Assembly (NCBI GenBank): GCA_022747635.1
Contig: JAKTNV010000611.1
Location: forward strand, 34,343 to 98,342
Origin: Hetaerina americana
Taxonomy: Eukaryota; Arthropoda; Insecta; Odonata; Calopterygidae
DNA length: 64,000 bases
Direction: 5' to 3'
Made by a program: the position numbers and the translations under genes. This document shows, piece by piece, positions 15,701 to 24,899 of this stretch. The notes below the pieces were generated by a model. It was given only the letters and a program-made list of their open reading frames with translations. It was not told the DNA's origin and ran no database searches. Every line of letters starts with the position of its first letter. Positions within the stretch are counted from its first letter, which is position 1.

Positions 15701-16375
15701 ACATTTTTGTTTGATACGTGTCGAGTGAGATTTTCACCCAGAACCCAAAGGGGGGGGTATTGGCACTTTTCATGGAAAAATGAGAAAAATTAAAATTTCT
15801 AAAAATGAAATAAATGCCTTCTATACACCTCAAACATTCACTCTATAATGGAAGATTGTTGTTTTCGCAATATTTTTTGAAATTTGGGCTCTTTTACTAA
15901 CATTAACACTTGCGATGAGGCATCTTTTATGCTCATTTCTTGTCTTGAATGACTTATTCTGGGTTTTATTTGGTTTATTTGATGAAAATGAACAACAATA
16001 AACACCATGGAAACATTTTTGTTTGATTCGTGTCGAGTGAGATTTTCACCCAGAACCCAAAGGGGGGGGGGGGTATTGGCACTTTTCATGGAAAAATGAG
16101 AAAAATTAAAATTTCTAAAAATGAAATAAATGCCTTCTATACACCTCAAACATTCACTCTATAATGGAAGATTGTTGTTTTTCGCAATATTTTTGAAATT
16201 TGGGCTCTTTTACTAACATTAACACTTGCGATGAGGCATCTTTTATGCTCATTTCTTGTCTTGAATGACTTATTCTGGGTTTTATTTTGTTTATTTGATG
16301 AAAATGAACAACAATAAACACCATGGAAACATTTTTGTTTGATTCGTGTCGAGTGAGATTTTCACCCAGAACCCA

Positions 16376-16412
16376 AAGGGGGGGGGCACTTTTGCATTGG
16401 CACTTTTCATGG
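16376..16412 (+). repeat. Short insertion at the G-run
   Basis: After the G-run the sequence reads CACTTTTGCATTGGCACTTTTC instead of TATTGGCACTTTTC, so part of GGCACTTTT is present twice. It is a private, template-like duplication of about nine bases. Confidence 0.8.
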
Positions 16413-17080
16413 AAAAATGAGAAAAATTAAAATTTCTAAAAATGAAATAAATGCCTTCTATACACCTCAAACATTCACTCTATAATGGAAGATTGTTGTT
16501 TTTCGCAATATTTTTTGAAATTTGGGCTCTTTTACTAACATTAACACTTGCGATGAGGCATCTTTTATGCTCATTTCTTGTCTTGAATGACTTATTCTGG
16601 GTTTTATTTTGTTTATTTGATGAAAATGAACAACAATAAACACCATGGAAACATTTTTGTTTGATTCGTGTCGAGTGAGATTTTCACCCAGAACCCAAAG
16701 GGGGGGGTATTGGCACTTTTCATGGAAAAATGAGAAAAATTAAAATTTCTAAAAATGAAATAAATGCCTTCTATACACCTCAAAATTCACTCTATAATGG
16801 AAGATTGTTGTTTTTCGCAATATTTTTTGAAATTTGGGCTCTTTTACTAACATTAACACTTGCGATGAGGCATCTTTTATGCTCATTTCTTGTCTTGAAT
16901 GACTTATTCTGGGTTTTATTTGGTTTATTTGATGAAAATGAACAACAATAAACACCATGGAAACATTTTTGTTTGATTCGTGTCGAGTGAGATTTTCACC
17001 CAGAACCCAAAGGGGGGGGGGGGGTATTGGCACTTTTCATGGAAAAATGAGAAAAATTAAAATTTCTAAAAATGAAATAA

Positions 17081-17269
17081 ATGCCTTCTATACACCTCAA
17101 ACATTCACTCTATAATGGAAGATTGTTGTTTTTCGCAATATTTTTTGAAATTTGGGCTCTTTTACTAACATTAACACTTGCGATGAGGCATCTTTTATGC
17201 TCATTTCTTGTCTTGAATGACTTATTCTGGGTTTTATTTTGTTTATTTGATGAAAATGAACAACAATAA
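17081..17269 (+). other. Repeat-encoded 62-aa ORF (representative; probably not a gene)
   Basis: This ORF recurs in roughly 80% of monomers. The predicted peptide starts MPSIHLKHS, is very rich in Leu and Phe, has two possible membrane-spanning stretches (about residues 14-37 and 39-57) and ends DENEQQ. The start context is A-rich (AATAAATGCC). Against a real gene: no promoter, intron or partner is visible; other copies have frameshifts in T-runs (for example near 10240, 58488 and 60052), lost start codons (AAATAAAAGCC near 37120, 42134, 44537, 47677 and 50396) or in-frame stops (ACATAAAC near 26149, 28966 and 33244). Non-synonymous alleles such as Arg/Thr/Ser at residue 36 have spread as freely as silent ones. 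I recognise no family. The ORF is most simply a by-product of satellite homogenisation. Confidence 0.5.
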
Positions 17270-17393
17270 ACACCATGGAAACATTTTTGTTTGATACGTG
17301 TCGAGTGAGATTTTCACCCAGAACCCAAAGGGGGGGGTATTGGCACTTTTCATGGAAAAATGAGAAAAATTAAAATTTCTAAAAATGAAATAA
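17081..17393 (+). repeat. Representative 313-bp satellite monomer
   Basis: A typical copy, phased on the ATG of the recurrent small ORF. In order it holds: the 62-codon ORF (17081-17269); an AATAAA hexamer overlapping its stop (17265-17270); an NcoI site CCATGG (17273-17278) in the context CACCATGG; a variable block around GATACGTGTCGAG (17293-17305); a G8 run (17330-17337); and an A-rich segment (~17351-17393) in which AAAATGAGAAAAATT and AAAATGAAAT are similar short units. GC content is about one third. CpG dinucleotides are few and mostly intact across copies. No strong inverted repeat or CENP-B-box match was seen. Confidence 0.95.
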
Positions 17394-18265
17394 ATGCCTT
17401 CTATACACCTCAAACATTCACTCTATAATGGAAGATTGTTGTTTTTCACAATATTTTTTGAAATTTGGGCTCTTTTACTAACATTAACACTTGCGATGAG
17501 GCATCTTTTATGCTCATTTCTTGTCTTGAATGACTTATTCTGGGTTTTATTTTGTTTATTTGATGAAAATGAACAACAATAAACACCATGGAAACATTTT
17601 TGTTTGATTCGTGTCGAGTGAGATTTTCACCCAGAACCCAAAGAGGGGGGTATTGGCACTTTTCATGGAAAAATGAGAAAAATTAAAATTTCTAAAAATG
17701 AAATAAATGCCTTCTATACACCTCAAACATTCACTCTATAATGGAAGATTGTTGTTTTTCGCAATATTTTTTGAAATTTGGGCTCTTTTACTAACATTAA
17801 CACTTGCGATGAGGCATCTTTTATGCTCATTTCTTGTCTTGAATGACTTATTCTGGGTTTTATTTTGTTTATTTGATGAAAATGAACAACAATAAACACC
17901 ATGGAAACATTTTTGTTTGATTCGTGTCGAGTGAGATTTTCACCCAGAACCCAAAGGGGGGGGTATTGGCACTTTTCATGGAAAAATGAGAAAAATTAAA
18001 ATTTCTAAAAATGAAATAAATGCCTTCTATACACCTCAAACATTCACTCTATAATGGAAGATTGTTGTTTTTCGCAATATTTTTTGAAATTTGGGGTCTT
18101 TTACTAACATTAACACTTGCGATGACGCATCTTTTATGCTCATTTCTTGTCTTGAATGACTTATTCTGGGTTTTATTTTGTTTATTTGATGAAAATGAAC
18201 AACAATAAACACCATGGAAACATTTTTGTTTGATACGTGTCGAGTGAGATTTTCACCCAGAACCC

Positions 18266-18276
18266 AAAGGGCCCGT
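18266..18276 (+). repeat. G-run replaced by GGGCCCG
   Basis: One monomer has AAAGGGCCCGTATTGG where all others have an uninterrupted G-run or GGGTGGGG. It is one base shorter than the usual run. It may be a real local change or a consensus error at a difficult homopolymer. Confidence 0.75.
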
Positions 18277-21200
18277 ATTGGCACTTTTCATGGAAAAATG
18301 AGAAAAATTAAAATTTCTAAAAATGAAATAAATGCCTTCTATACACCTCAAACATTCACTCTATAATGGAAGATTGTTGTTTTTCGCAATATTTTTTGAA
18401 ATTTGGGCTCTTTTACTAACATTAACACTTGCGATGAGGCATCTTTTATGCTCATTTCTTGTCTTGAATGACTTATTCTGGGTTTTATTTTGTTTATTTG
18501 ATGAAAATGAACAACAATAAACACCATGGAAACATTTTTGTTTGATACGTGTCGAGTGAGATTTTCACCCAGAACCCAAAGGGGGGGGTATTGGCACTTT
18601 TCATGGAAAAATGAGAAAAATTAAAATTTCTAAAAATGAAATAAATGCCTTCTATACACCTCAAACATTCACTCTATAATGGAAGATTGTTGTTTTTCGC
18701 AATATTTTTTGAAATTTGGGCTCTTTTACTAACATTAACACTTGCGATGACGCATCTTTTATGCTCATTTCTTGTCTTGAATGACTTATTCTGGGTTTTA
18801 TTTTGTTTATTTGATGAAAATGAACAACAATAAACACCATGGAAACATTTTTGTTTGATTCGTGTCGAGTGAGATTTTCCCCCAGAACCCAAAGGGGGGG
18901 GTATTGGCACTTTTCATGGAAAAATGAGAAAAATTAAAATTTCTAAAAATGAAATAAATGCCTTCTATACACCTCAAACATTCACTGTATAATGGAAGAT
19001 TGTTGTTTTTCACAATATTTTTTGAAATTTGGGCTCTTTTACTAACATTAACACTTGCGATGAGGCATCTTTTATGCTCATTTCTTGTCTTGAATGACTT
19101 ATTCTGGGTTTTATTTTGTTTATTTGATGAAAATGAACAACAATAAACACCATGGAAACATTTTTGTTTGATTCGTGTCGAGTGAGATTTTCACCCAGAA
19201 CCCAAAGGGGGGGGTATTGGCACTTTTCATGGAAAAATGAGAAAAATTAAAATTTCTAAAAATGAAATAAATGCCTTCTATACACCTCAAACATTCACTC
19301 TATAATGGAAGATTGTTGTTTTTCGCAATATTTTTTGAAATTTGGGCTCTTTTACTAACATTAACACTTGCGATGACGCATCTTTTATGCTCATTTCTTG
19401 TCTTGAATGACTTATTCTGGGTTTTATTTTGTTTATTTGATGAAAATGAACAACAATAAACACCATGGAAACATTTTTGTTTGATTCGTGTCGAGTGAGA
19501 TTTTCCCCCAGAACCCAAAGGGGGGGGTATTGGCACTTTTCATGGAAAAATGAGAAAAATTAAAATTTCTAAAAATGAAATAAATGCCTTCTATACACCT
19601 CAAACATTCACTCTATAATGGAAGATTGTTGTTTTTCGCAATATTTTTTGAAATTTGGGCTCTTTTACTAACATTAACACTTGCGATGAGTCATCTTTTA
19701 TGCTCATTTCTTGTCTTGAATGACTTATTCTGGGTTTTATTTTGTTTATTTGATGAAAATGAACAACAATAAACACCATGGAAACATTTTTGTTTGATAC
19801 GTGTCGAGTGAGATTTTCACCCAGAACCCAAAGGGGGGGGTATTGGCACTTTTCATGGAAAAATGAGAAAAATTAAAATTTCTAAAAATGAAATTAATGC
19901 CTTCTATACACCTCAAACATTCACTCTATAATGGAAGATTGTTGTTTTTCGCAATATTTTTTGAAATTTGGGCTCTTTTACTAACATTAACACTTGCGAT
20001 GAGGCATCTTTTATGCTCATTTCTTGTCTTGAATGACTTATTCTGGGTTTTATTTTGTTTATTTGATGAAAATGAACAACAATAAACACCATGGAAACAT
20101 TTTTGTTTGATTCGTGTCGAGTGAGATTTTCACCCAGAACCCAAAGGGGGGGGTATTGGCACTTTTCATGGAAAAATGAGAAAAATTAAAATTTCTAAAA
20201 ATGAAATAAATGCCTTCTATACACCTCAAACATTCACTCTATAATGGAAGATTGTTGTTTTTCGCAATATTTTTTGAAATTTGGGCTCTTTTACTAACAT
20301 TAACACTTGCGATGAGGCATCTTTTATGCTCATTTCTTGTCTTGAATGACTTATTCTGGGTTTTATTTTGTTTATTTGATGAAAATGAACAACAATAAAC
20401 ACCATGGAAACATTTTTGTTTGATACGTGTCGAGTGAGATTTTCACCCAGAACCCAAAGGGGGGGGTATTGGCACTTTTCATGGAAAAATGAGAAAAATT
20501 AAAATTTCTAAAAATGAAATAAATGCCTTCTATACACCTCAAACATTCACTCTATAATGGAAGATTGTTGTTTTTCGCAATATTTTTTGAAATTTGGGCT
20601 CTTTTACTAACATTAACACTTGCGATGAGGCATCTTTTATGCTCATTTCTTGTCTTGAATGACTTATTCTGGGTTTTATTTTGTTTATTTGATGAAAATG
20701 AACGACAATAAACACCATGGAAACATTTTTGTTTGATTCGTGTCGAGTGAGATTTTCACCCAGAACCCAAAGGGGGGGGTATTGGCACTTTTCATGGAAA
20801 AATGAGAAAAATTAAAATTTCTAAAAATGAAATAAATGCCTTCTATACACCTCAAACATTCACTCTATAATGGAAGATTGTTGTTTTTCGCAATATTTTT
20901 TGAAATTTGGGCTCTTTTACTAACATTAACACTTGCGATGAGGCATCTTTTATGCTCATTTCTTGTCTTGAATGACTTATTCTGGGTTTTATTTTGTTTA
21001 TTTGATGAAAATGAACAACAATAAACACCATGGAAACATTTTTGTTTGATACGTGTCGAGTGAGATTTTCACCCAGAACCCAAAGGGTGGGGTATTGGCA
21101 CTTTTCATGGAAAAATGAGAAAAATTAAAATTTCTAAAAATGAAATAAATGCCTTCTATACACCTCAAACATTCACTCTATAATGGAAGATTGTTGTTTT

Positions 21201-22103
21201 TCGCAATATTTTTTGAAATTTGGGCTCTTTTACTAACATTAACACTTGCGATGAGGCATCTTTTATGCTCATTTCTTGTCTTGAATGACTTATTCTGGGT
21301 TTTATTTTGTTTATTTGATGAAAATGAACAACAATAAACACCATGGAAACATTTTTGTTTGATTCGTGTCGAGTGAGATTTTCACCCAGAACCCAAAGGG
21401 GGGGGTATTGGCACTTTTCATGGAAAAATGAGAAAAATTAAAATTTCTAAAAATGAAATAAATGCCTTCTATACACCTCAAACATTCACTCTATAATGGA
21501 AGATTGTTGTTTTTCGCAATATTTTTTGAAATTTGGGCTCTTTTACTAACATTAACACTTGCGATGAGGCATCTTTTATGCTCATTTCTTGTCTTGAATG
21601 ACTTATTCTGGGTTTTATTTTGTTTATTTGATGAAAATGAACAACAATAAACACCATGGAAACATTTTTGTTTGATTCGTGTCGAGTGAGATTTTCACCA
21701 AGAACCCAAAGGGGGGGGTATTGGCACTTTTCATGGAAAAATGAGAAAAATTAAAATTTCTAAAAATGAAATAAATGCCTTCTATACACCTCAAACATTC
21801 ACTCTATAATGGAAGATTGTTGTTTTTCGCAATATTTTTTGAAATTTGGGCTCTTTTACTAACATTAACACTTGCGATGACGCATCTTTTATGCTCTTTT
21901 CTTGCCTTAAATGACTTATTCTGGGTTTTATTTTGTTTATTTGATGAAAATGAACAACAATAAACACCATGGAAACATTTTTGTTTGATTCGTGTCGAGT
22001 GAGATTTTCACCCAGAACCCAAAGGGGGGGGTATTGGCACTTTTCATGGAAAAATGAGAAAAATTAAAATTTCTAAAAATGAAATAAATGCCTTCTATAC
22101 ACC

Positions 22104-22421
22104 TCAAACATTCACTCTATAATGGAAGATTGTTGTTTTTCGCAATATTTTTTGAAATTTGGGCTCTTTTACTAACATTAACACTTGCGATGAGGCATCT
22201 TTTATGCTCATTTCTTGTCTTGAATGACTTATTCTGGGTTTTATTTTGTTTATTTGATGAAAATGAACAACAATAAACACCATGGAAACATTTTTGTTTG
22301 ATTCGTGTCGAGTGAGATTTTCACCCAGAACCCAAAGGGGGGGGGTATTGGCACTTTTCATGGAAAAATGAGAAAAATTAAAATTTCTAAAAATGAAATA
22401 AATGCCTTCTATACACCTCAA
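22104..22421 (-). other. Repeat-encoded antisense ORF, 105 aa (representative; probably not a gene)
   Basis: On the opposite strand some monomers keep an open frame of about 105 codons crossing the C-run (the complement of the G-run) and overlapping the 62-aa ORF. Whether the frame stays open depends on the C-run length, so copies with different run lengths read into different frames beyond it; this instability argues against a functional protein. The peptide begins MRCIEGIYFIFRNF and matches no family I recognise. Similar frames are seen near 1102-1437, 9256-9573, 40579-40899 and 49147-49476. Confidence 0.35.
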
Positions 22422-22483
22422 ACATTCACTCTATAATGGAAGATTGTTGTTTTTCGCAATATTTTTTGAAATTTGGGCTCTTT

Positions 22484-22488
22484 TACTA
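22484..22488. repeat. Target-site duplication, left copy (TACTA)
   Basis: The satellite reads CTCTTTTACTA and then departs from consensus after 22488. TACTA is repeated on the far side of the insert. At five bases the match could be partly chance, but the interrupted monomer is otherwise complete. Confidence 0.7.
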
Positions 22489-22509
22489 CATCTACATCTA
22501 CATCTACAT
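22489..22509 (-). repeat. LINE 3' tail: short tandem repeat (CATCTA)3-CAT
   Basis: Three and a half copies of a hexamer, GATGTA/TAGATG in element orientation, sit exactly at the junction with the satellite. The element ends in this repeat and not in poly(A), as in CR1, L2 and I-like LINEs. Because the satellite target ends in CTA, the precise junction is ambiguous by a few bases. Confidence 0.85.
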
Positions 22510-22513
22510 AATA

Positions 22514-22546
22514 CCCCGCAAGCCGCCGCAAGGGCGTGTGGCGGGG
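22514..22546 (-). other. GC-rich hairpin near the LINE 3' end
   Basis: CCCCGC (22514-22519) pairs with GCGGGG (22541-22546). Inside, CGCC (22524-22527) pairs with GGCG (22533-22536) around a GCAAG loop. The hairpin lies four bases from the terminal tandem repeats. In several LINEs of the CR1/L2 group (UnaL2 of eel is the studied case) a 3' stem-loop followed by short tandem repeats is recognised by the element's own RT, so a similar role is inferred. The pairing is seen directly; the function is not. Confidence 0.65.
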
Positions 22547-23001
22547 GGTGTTAGGTCACCAACCGTAAAAACGAAAAATACCACATGCAAAAAACAACAC
22601 GGAAAATTACACCCCAGCAGCGCACACACTCATGCAAAACTCCCTCCATCCAATACTCATGCAAACACATACACCGCAAAACAACAAAAAACTGCACCCC
22701 AGGATACAGCACCAAAGCCATCCTAAAACACGCAAGCCAGGACACAACAAGCAAGAATGTGAAACATCACTACCACATGAAAATGCACCACAAAATACTC
22801 AACCCCCCAAAGAGACAGCAAAAGGAAGGGAATTCGACCCAACGTTGCAGGTAGCAGGAATTTCCCCCCGCCGGGAGGGAAGAGGGACTGAAAGGGAAAC
22901 TTAAAAACAGATGAACAGAACACGAATGATGTCATGCGGAAAGAATGGGTTATTATAACAAAACACATAAGGTTAGTGGAGGAGCATGCATTTAAGTAGA
23001 A

Positions 23002-23949
23002 CTAATTATTTTTTAGACACTGAGGGTGGCAAGTGGAATTTTTACTATCTATAATCCTACAGTTGCTATCCCGTATTGTCCGTGGGAAGAAGGAGTCCTT
23101 GAGTCGGCTAGTCCTGGCATCTATTTCCCGAATTTTATATGCATGATCCAAGCGACCAATGTATGTAGGAGTACGAATAATCTGCGAGACCTCGGTGCTG
23201 AAACATGCGGATCTGAATTTATTTAATAATTTCAGTCTTGCATTGAATCGTCTCTCTTCTAATGATTCCCACCCCAAATCCATGAGCATTTCGGTAACGC
23301 TTTGCGTTTTATCGTAGGAATTTTTTACAAAACGGGCTGCCCGGCGTTGAACCTTCTCAATTTCCCGAATGAGACCTTTTTCACTCGGGTCCCACACGCT
23401 GCATGCGTATTCTAAATGAGGCCTTACAAGAGCGTGGTAACAACGTTCCTTGACCTTTGAGTCACTTTTGCCGACAATGCGTCTAATGAATCCCAATTTT
23501 TTATTTGCTTGACCGCAGACTTTACGTATGTGAGTCCCCCAAGTTAAGTCTTTAGTGAATGTGACACCTAGGTATTTTACCGTATCAACTACTGCTAGGT
23601 CACCTCCGGCTAATTTGTAAGCAAATCCCGTTGATCTTTTAAAGAAATTTACCACTGAACATTTATTATAATTTAGAGTCAATCCCCAGTTAGAACACCA
23701 TTTAGTAATGCAATCTAAATCCTGCGCCAGAATAAAACGATCCTCATCCCCAGATATCTCCCGATAGATCACCGTGTCATCCGCAAACATCCTAATGTTA
23801 CTTTTCACTTCGCGGTTCAAATCGTTAACAAAAATCAAGAAAAGTAACGGCCCGATCACACTTCCCTGAGGTACCCCCGACGTGACTCGAACGCTGTCGG
23901 AACTAGCGCCATCAAGGACTACCCTCTGTTCCCGCTCTGAAAGAAAAGA
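23002..23949 (-). pseudogene. LINE reverse transcriptase, C-terminal fragment (315 codons)
   Basis: The frame is open from the truncation point to a TAA stop, with no in-frame stop or frameshift. It has no start codon of its own: upstream, the flanking satellite supplies TAG TAG, and the residue before IGP is a valine codon. Using 315-codon numbering, visible RT signatures are SGVPQGS at 24-30 (motif B region), FADD at 55-58 (catalytic motif C, with both aspartates), NYNKC at 93-97 (motif D region), YLGVTF at 126-131 and DLTW..H at 134-140 (motif E/thumb region). A C-terminal region follows with LEYACSVWDP at 179-188 and IEKVQRRAARFV at 197-208, typical of CR1/L2/Jockey-type ORF2 ends. Missing are the AP-endonuclease and the first RT motifs, including the first catalytic aspartate, so it cannot be an active enzyme. 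The intact frame suggests a fairly recent insertion. Confidence 0.93.
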
Positions 23950-23950
23950 C

Positions 23951-23955
23951 TACTA
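23951..23955. repeat. Target-site duplication, right copy (TACTA)
   Basis: The satellite resumes with TACTAACATTAACACTTGCG, giving the consensus continuation of the monomer broken at 22488. The base before it (C, 23950) no longer matches the monomer, so the duplication is five bases. Confidence 0.7.
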
Positions 23956-24899
23956 ACATTAACACTTGCGATGAGGCATCTTTTATGCTCATTTCTTGTC
24001 TTGAATGACTTATTCTGGGTTTTATTTTGTTTATTTGATGAAAATGAACAACAATAAACACCATGGAAACATTTTTGTTTGATTCGTGTCGAGTGAGATT
24101 TTCACCCAGAACCCAAAGGGGGGGGTATTGGCACTTTTCATGGAAAAATGAGAAAAATTAAAATTTCTAAAAATGGAATAAATGCCTTCTATACACCTCA
24201 AACATTCACTCTATAATGGAAGATTGTTGTTTTTCGCAATATTTTTTGAAATTTGGGCTCTTTTACTAACATTAACACTTGCGATGACGCATCTTTTATG
24301 CTCATTTCTTGTCTTGAATGACTTATTCTGGGTTTTATTTTGTTTATTTGATGAAAATGAACAACAATAAACACCATGGAAACATTTTTGTTTGATTCGT
24401 GTCGAGTGAGATTTTCCCCCAGAACCCAAAGGGGGGGGTATTGGCACTTTTCATGGAAAAATGAGAAAAATTAAAATTTCTAAAAATGAAATAAATGCCT
24501 TCTATACACCTCAAACATTCACTCTATAATGGAAGATTGTTGTTTTTCACAATATTTTTTGAAATTTGGGCTCTTTTACTAACATTAACACTTGCGATGA
24601 GGCATCTTTTATGCTCATTTCTTGTCTTGAATGACTTATTCTGGGTTTTATTTTGTTTATTTGATGAAAATGAACAACAATAAACACCATGGAAACATTT
24701 TTGTTTGATTCGTGTCGAGTGAGATTTTCACCCAGAACCCAAAGGGGGGGGTATTGGCACTTTTCATGGAAAAATGAGAAAAATTAAAATTTCTAAAAAT
24801 GAAATAAATGCCTTCTATACACCTCAAACATTCACTCTATAATGGAAGATTGTTGTTTTTCGCAATATTTTTTGAAATTTGGGCTCTTTTACTAACATT

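Larger units (their letters stand above)
1..22488 (+). repeat. Satellite array, left arm (313-bp monomer, ~72 copies)
   Basis: Head-to-tail copies of a 313-bp AT-rich monomer fill this stretch without spacer or inversion; the same landmark (CCATGG followed by AAACATTTTTG) recurs every ~313 bases. The array is already in mid-monomer at base 1, so its true left edge is not in the window. Copies differ by scattered substitutions, by the length of one G-run (7 to 13), and by frequent one-base indels in T- and A-runs, which are concentrated in the first ~17 kb. Recurrent variants define subfamilies: ACGTTAAC versus ACATTAAC, GATGAGGCAT versus GATGACGCAT, GATTCGTGTC versus GATACGTGTC, and TTTTCACCC versus TTTTCCCCC. 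No gene other than short repeat-encoded ORFs is visible. The role is unknown; centromeric, pericentromeric or other heterochromatic satellite is the ordinary expectation for such an array in a eukaryote. Confidence 0.98.
22489..23001 (-). other. LINE 3' untranslated region
   Basis: The ~513 bases between the RT stop and the insertion junction have no supported coding sequence; short ORFs on either strand here are incidental. Reading on the minus strand, there is a G/C-rich tract near 22860-22900, an A/C-rich plus-strand stretch (T/G-rich in the element) from ~22570 to 22800, then the terminal hairpin and repeat tail. Base composition is clearly less AT-rich than the satellite on either side, which supports its foreign origin. 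Confidence 0.8.
22489..23950 (-). mobile_element. 5'-truncated non-LTR retrotransposon (LINE), CR1/L2/Jockey-like
   Basis: This 1,462-bp block is unrelated to the satellite and interrupts a monomer cleanly. Read on the minus strand it has a reverse-transcriptase ORF open from the truncated 5' end (23949) to a stop at 23002, then a ~0.5-kb 3' UTR, a GC-rich hairpin and a short 6-bp tandem repeat tail. The satellite bases TACTA occur on both sides (22484-22488 and 23951-23955), as expected of a target-site duplication. The endonuclease domain, ORF1, and the N-terminal part of the RT are absent, the usual outcome of incomplete target-primed reverse transcription. The copy is therefore non-autonomous. 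RT motif wording places it among CR1/L2/Jockey-type animal LINEs; I cannot fix the clade. Confidence 0.93.

Noticed and set aside
17265..17270. AATAAA as a functional polyadenylation signal
   Set aside because: The hexamer occurs at least twice per AT-rich monomer and no transcription unit is visible.
17271..17278. CACCATGG as a Kozak start for a short ORF in each monomer
   Set aside because: The match to the vertebrate consensus is exact, but the frame is only about 30 codons and runs into the variable G-run; most likely coincidence.
17293..17309. CENP-B box
   Set aside because: The TTCGTGTCGAG block lacks the spacing and CGGG end of the CENP-B core; the CCGTGTCGGG variant does not fit either.
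17081..17393. Monomer derived from the LINE or from a tRNA/5S-type SINE
   Set aside because: No similarity to the LINE sequence and no recognisable A-box/B-box pair at the expected spacing; a full database search was not possible.
17351..17393. A-rich segment as a replication origin
   Set aside because: AT-richness alone is not evidence, and no defined consensus or structure was found.
1..22488. CRISPR array or phage-type direct repeats
   Set aside because: The repeated unit is the whole 313 bp with no unique spacers, and the embedded LINE marks the DNA as eukaryotic.
22481..22491. TACTAAC at the insertion point as an intron branch site, with the LINE read as an intron
   Set aside because: TACTAAC is in every monomer; there is no splice-site pair, and the target duplication and LINE tail explain the insert.
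22436..22904. Plus-strand ORFs in the LINE 3' UTR (96, 89 and 90 codons)
   Set aside because: They lie antisense to the element, one starts in satellite, and their composition (Thr, Lys, His, Pro from A/C-rich DNA) shows no domain.
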